Assembly (NCBI GenBank): GCA_021812865.1
Contig: JAKAMP010000153.1
Location: 1-6,805, forward strand
Direction: 5' to 3'
Length of the DNA: 6,805 bases
Source of the DNA: Bacteroidota bacterium
GTDB taxonomy: Bacteria; Bacteroidota; Bacteroidia; Bacteroidales; JAAYUG01
Shown: positions 6,297 through 6,805 of the stretch, one piece after another
Numbering within the stretch: the first letter of the stretch is position 1
Layout of the letters: each line of letters opens with the position of its first letter
Translations under genes and position numbers: made by a program
Notes under the pieces: model-generated
Databases searched by the model: none
What the model was told of the DNA's origin: nothing
Seen by the model: only the letters and a program-made list of their open reading frames with translations

Positions 6297-6805
6297 TGGA
6301 TTGTACCAAATGCACTGCCAAGACCTGCCGGTCAACAGCCAGTTGCGGAGCGGAAGAATTCAGTAAAGCCGACATACAACCCGCCTATGCAGAGCCTCAC
6401 AACCAAAAGATTCTGCAGGCTGCAGCCTCCCTGGTCGATAATGGGCGGGCAGGTATGCTTTCCCGTCTGGAGGAGGTTATTGAGTTCATAAAAATCATGG
6501 GCTACCAAAAGGTCGGATTGGCCTATTGTTATGGTATGGAAAATGAAGCCCGCGCAGTAAGGGAGATTTTATGGGAACAGGACATCAGGTTGTCGGGTAT
6601 TTCCTGCACTGTGGGAGGCGTTGCCCAAAACGAGATCAATCCCGAAAGCTGTATTCACAACGTATCGTGCAATCCTATCGGCCAGGCTACACAACTCAAT
6701 GACGAGAACACGGATTTTGTAGTGATCATGGGGATTTGCCTGGGACATGATATCCTGCTGCAGCGGAACCTGAAGGCCGATTTCACCACCCTGGTAGTAA
6801 AAGAC
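6296..6805 (+). CDS. DUF1847 family Cys-rich protein, 3' end beyond the window
   Basis: The reading frame starts at the ATG in TAATG (overlapping the preceding stop by one base) and stays open for 170 codons to the window end. The N-terminus has a cysteine cluster C3-x2-C6-x4-C11-x5-C17, likely to bind zinc or an iron-sulfur cluster. The body matches DUF1847: RLEEVIEFIKIMGY (57-70), KVGLAYCYGMENEAR (72-86), SCTVGG (103-108), SCNPIGQA (124-131), GICLGHD (146-152) and TTLVVKD at the cut edge. Family members are usually a little over 200 residues, so perhaps 30-50 are missing. The function is unknown. The family occurs in anaerobes and is often called metal-binding because of its cysteines (here also C78, C104, C119, C125, C148). 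Translational coupling to the His-tailed NifX-like gene ties it to the same process. Confidence 0.9.
   Translation, partial: MDCTKCTAKTCRSTASCGAEEFSKADIQPAYAEPHNQKILQAAASLVDNGRAGMLSRLEEVIEFIKIMGYQKVGLAYCYGMENEARAVREILWEQDIRLSGISCTVGGVAQNEINPESCIHNVSCNPIGQATQLNDENTDFVVIMGICLGHDILLQRNLKADFTTLVVKD

Overview
The window most likely comes from an anaerobic member of the Bacteroidota (Bacteroidales/Marinilabiliales type). Three things suggest this: a clear Bacteroidota-type promoter (TTTG, 20 bases, TATATTTG) at 4940-4971; A-rich leaders without Shine-Dalgarno sites; and gene content of a secreted GH20 hexosaminidase, a secreted W/Y-rich repeat protein and a DUF134/NifX-like/DUF1847 cluster. The assignment is an inference from sequence style, not from a marker gene.

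Left part (1-3753). A 428-base leader with no convincing gene precedes a secreted protein built from about ten and a half repeats of roughly 31 residues (429-1613, +). It converges on a complete secreted family GH20 beta-N-acetylhexosaminidase (1864-3753, -). An 8-bp stem-loop between them (1775-1804) probably terminates one or both genes.

Middle (3754-4990). A 400-base divergent intergenic region carries a near-perfect 15-bp palindrome (4023-4037). It leads into a DUF302-family protein (4154-4555, +). A further 435-base non-coding stretch ends in a notable regulatory site: two copies of a 14-bp TGAAC-N4-GTTCA dyad, 28 bases apart. The second copy sits between the -33 and -7 promoter elements.

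Right part (4991-6805, cut by the window end). That promoter appears to drive a co-directional cluster: a DUF134 HTH/zinc-ribbon regulator; a short dinitrogenase iron-molybdenum-cofactor (NifX/NafY-like) protein; a second paralogue of that family with a His/Cys-rich metal-binding tail; and a DUF1847 Cys-rich protein whose start overlaps the preceding stop by one base. No nitrogenase structural gene is visible. The set reads as a small operon for sensing, carrying or assembling a metal or metal-sulfur cluster outside nitrogen fixation, possibly auto-regulated by the DUF134 protein through the double palindrome. A 146-base structured gap between the two NifX-like genes may be a small inserted element or an RNA regulatory segment. 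The cluster and its double operator are the best candidates for a poorly described system. Each family is known, but the joint function is not established.
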